Assembly: GCA_016840645.1 (NCBI GenBank)
Contig: JAEORY010000268.1
Coordinates: 1 to 5,969, forward strand
Source: Candidatus Borrarchaeota archaeon
Lineage (GTDB): Archaea > Asgardarchaeota > Sifarchaeia > Borrarchaeales > Borrarchaeaceae
Direction: 5' to 3'
DNA: 5,969 nucleotides
Part shown: positions 5,967-5,969 of the stretch, piece after piece
Layout: every line of letters begins with the position of its first letter
Numbering within the stretch: the stretch's first letter is position 1
Translations under genes and position numbers: made by a program
Notes under the pieces: model-generated
What the model saw: the letters and a program-made list of their open reading frames with translations, nothing else
What the model was told of the DNA's origin: nothing
The model's database searches: none

Positions 5967-5969
5967 GTG

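Overview
The window comes from a Gram-negative bacterium whose phylum I cannot fix. It holds four protein genes and unusually long intergenic stretches, with A+T-rich DNA over most of its length. The surface-polysaccharide genes at the left edge and the lipoprotein-like hydrolase at the right suit a Gram-negative cell envelope. Base composition is uneven: hand-counted 60-base samples give about 28-38% G+C in the aminotransferase, 52% in the kynureninase, and 38-57% in the hydrolase.

Layout. Positions 1-555 (+) are the 3' end of a FemAB/GNAT-fold acyltransferase-like gene whose start lies outside the window. Positions 659-1927 (+) encode a DegT/DnrJ/EryC1/StrS sugar aminotransferase. These two look like the tail of a surface-polysaccharide or exopolysaccharide cluster. 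Positions 1928-2585 hold no convincing gene but contain several inverted repeats, short repeats and the first copy of a 181-base dispersed repeat. Positions 2586-3827 (+) encode an apparently intact kynureninase with no other kynurenine-pathway gene beside it. Positions 3828-4206 are non-coding with nothing recognisable. Positions 4207-5622 (-) encode a secreted or lipid-anchored serine beta-lactamase-like hydrolase with an extra C-terminal beta-rich domain. Positions 5623-5969 hold its upstream region and the second copy of the dispersed repeat.

The genes do not form one pathway. The first two may cooperate in making a surface glycan. The kynureninase (tryptophan/kynurenine degradation) and the hydrolase look like independent single-gene units, on opposite strands and converging on the gap at 3828-4206.

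The most notable non-textbook element is the pair of 181-base direct repeats (2244-2424 and 5786-5966). They align without gaps at 152/181 identical positions. They share a 30-base and a 28-base perfectly identical block, a 7-bp stem hairpin, and a short reading frame that stops at the same place in both copies. I do not recognise this repeat as a named family.
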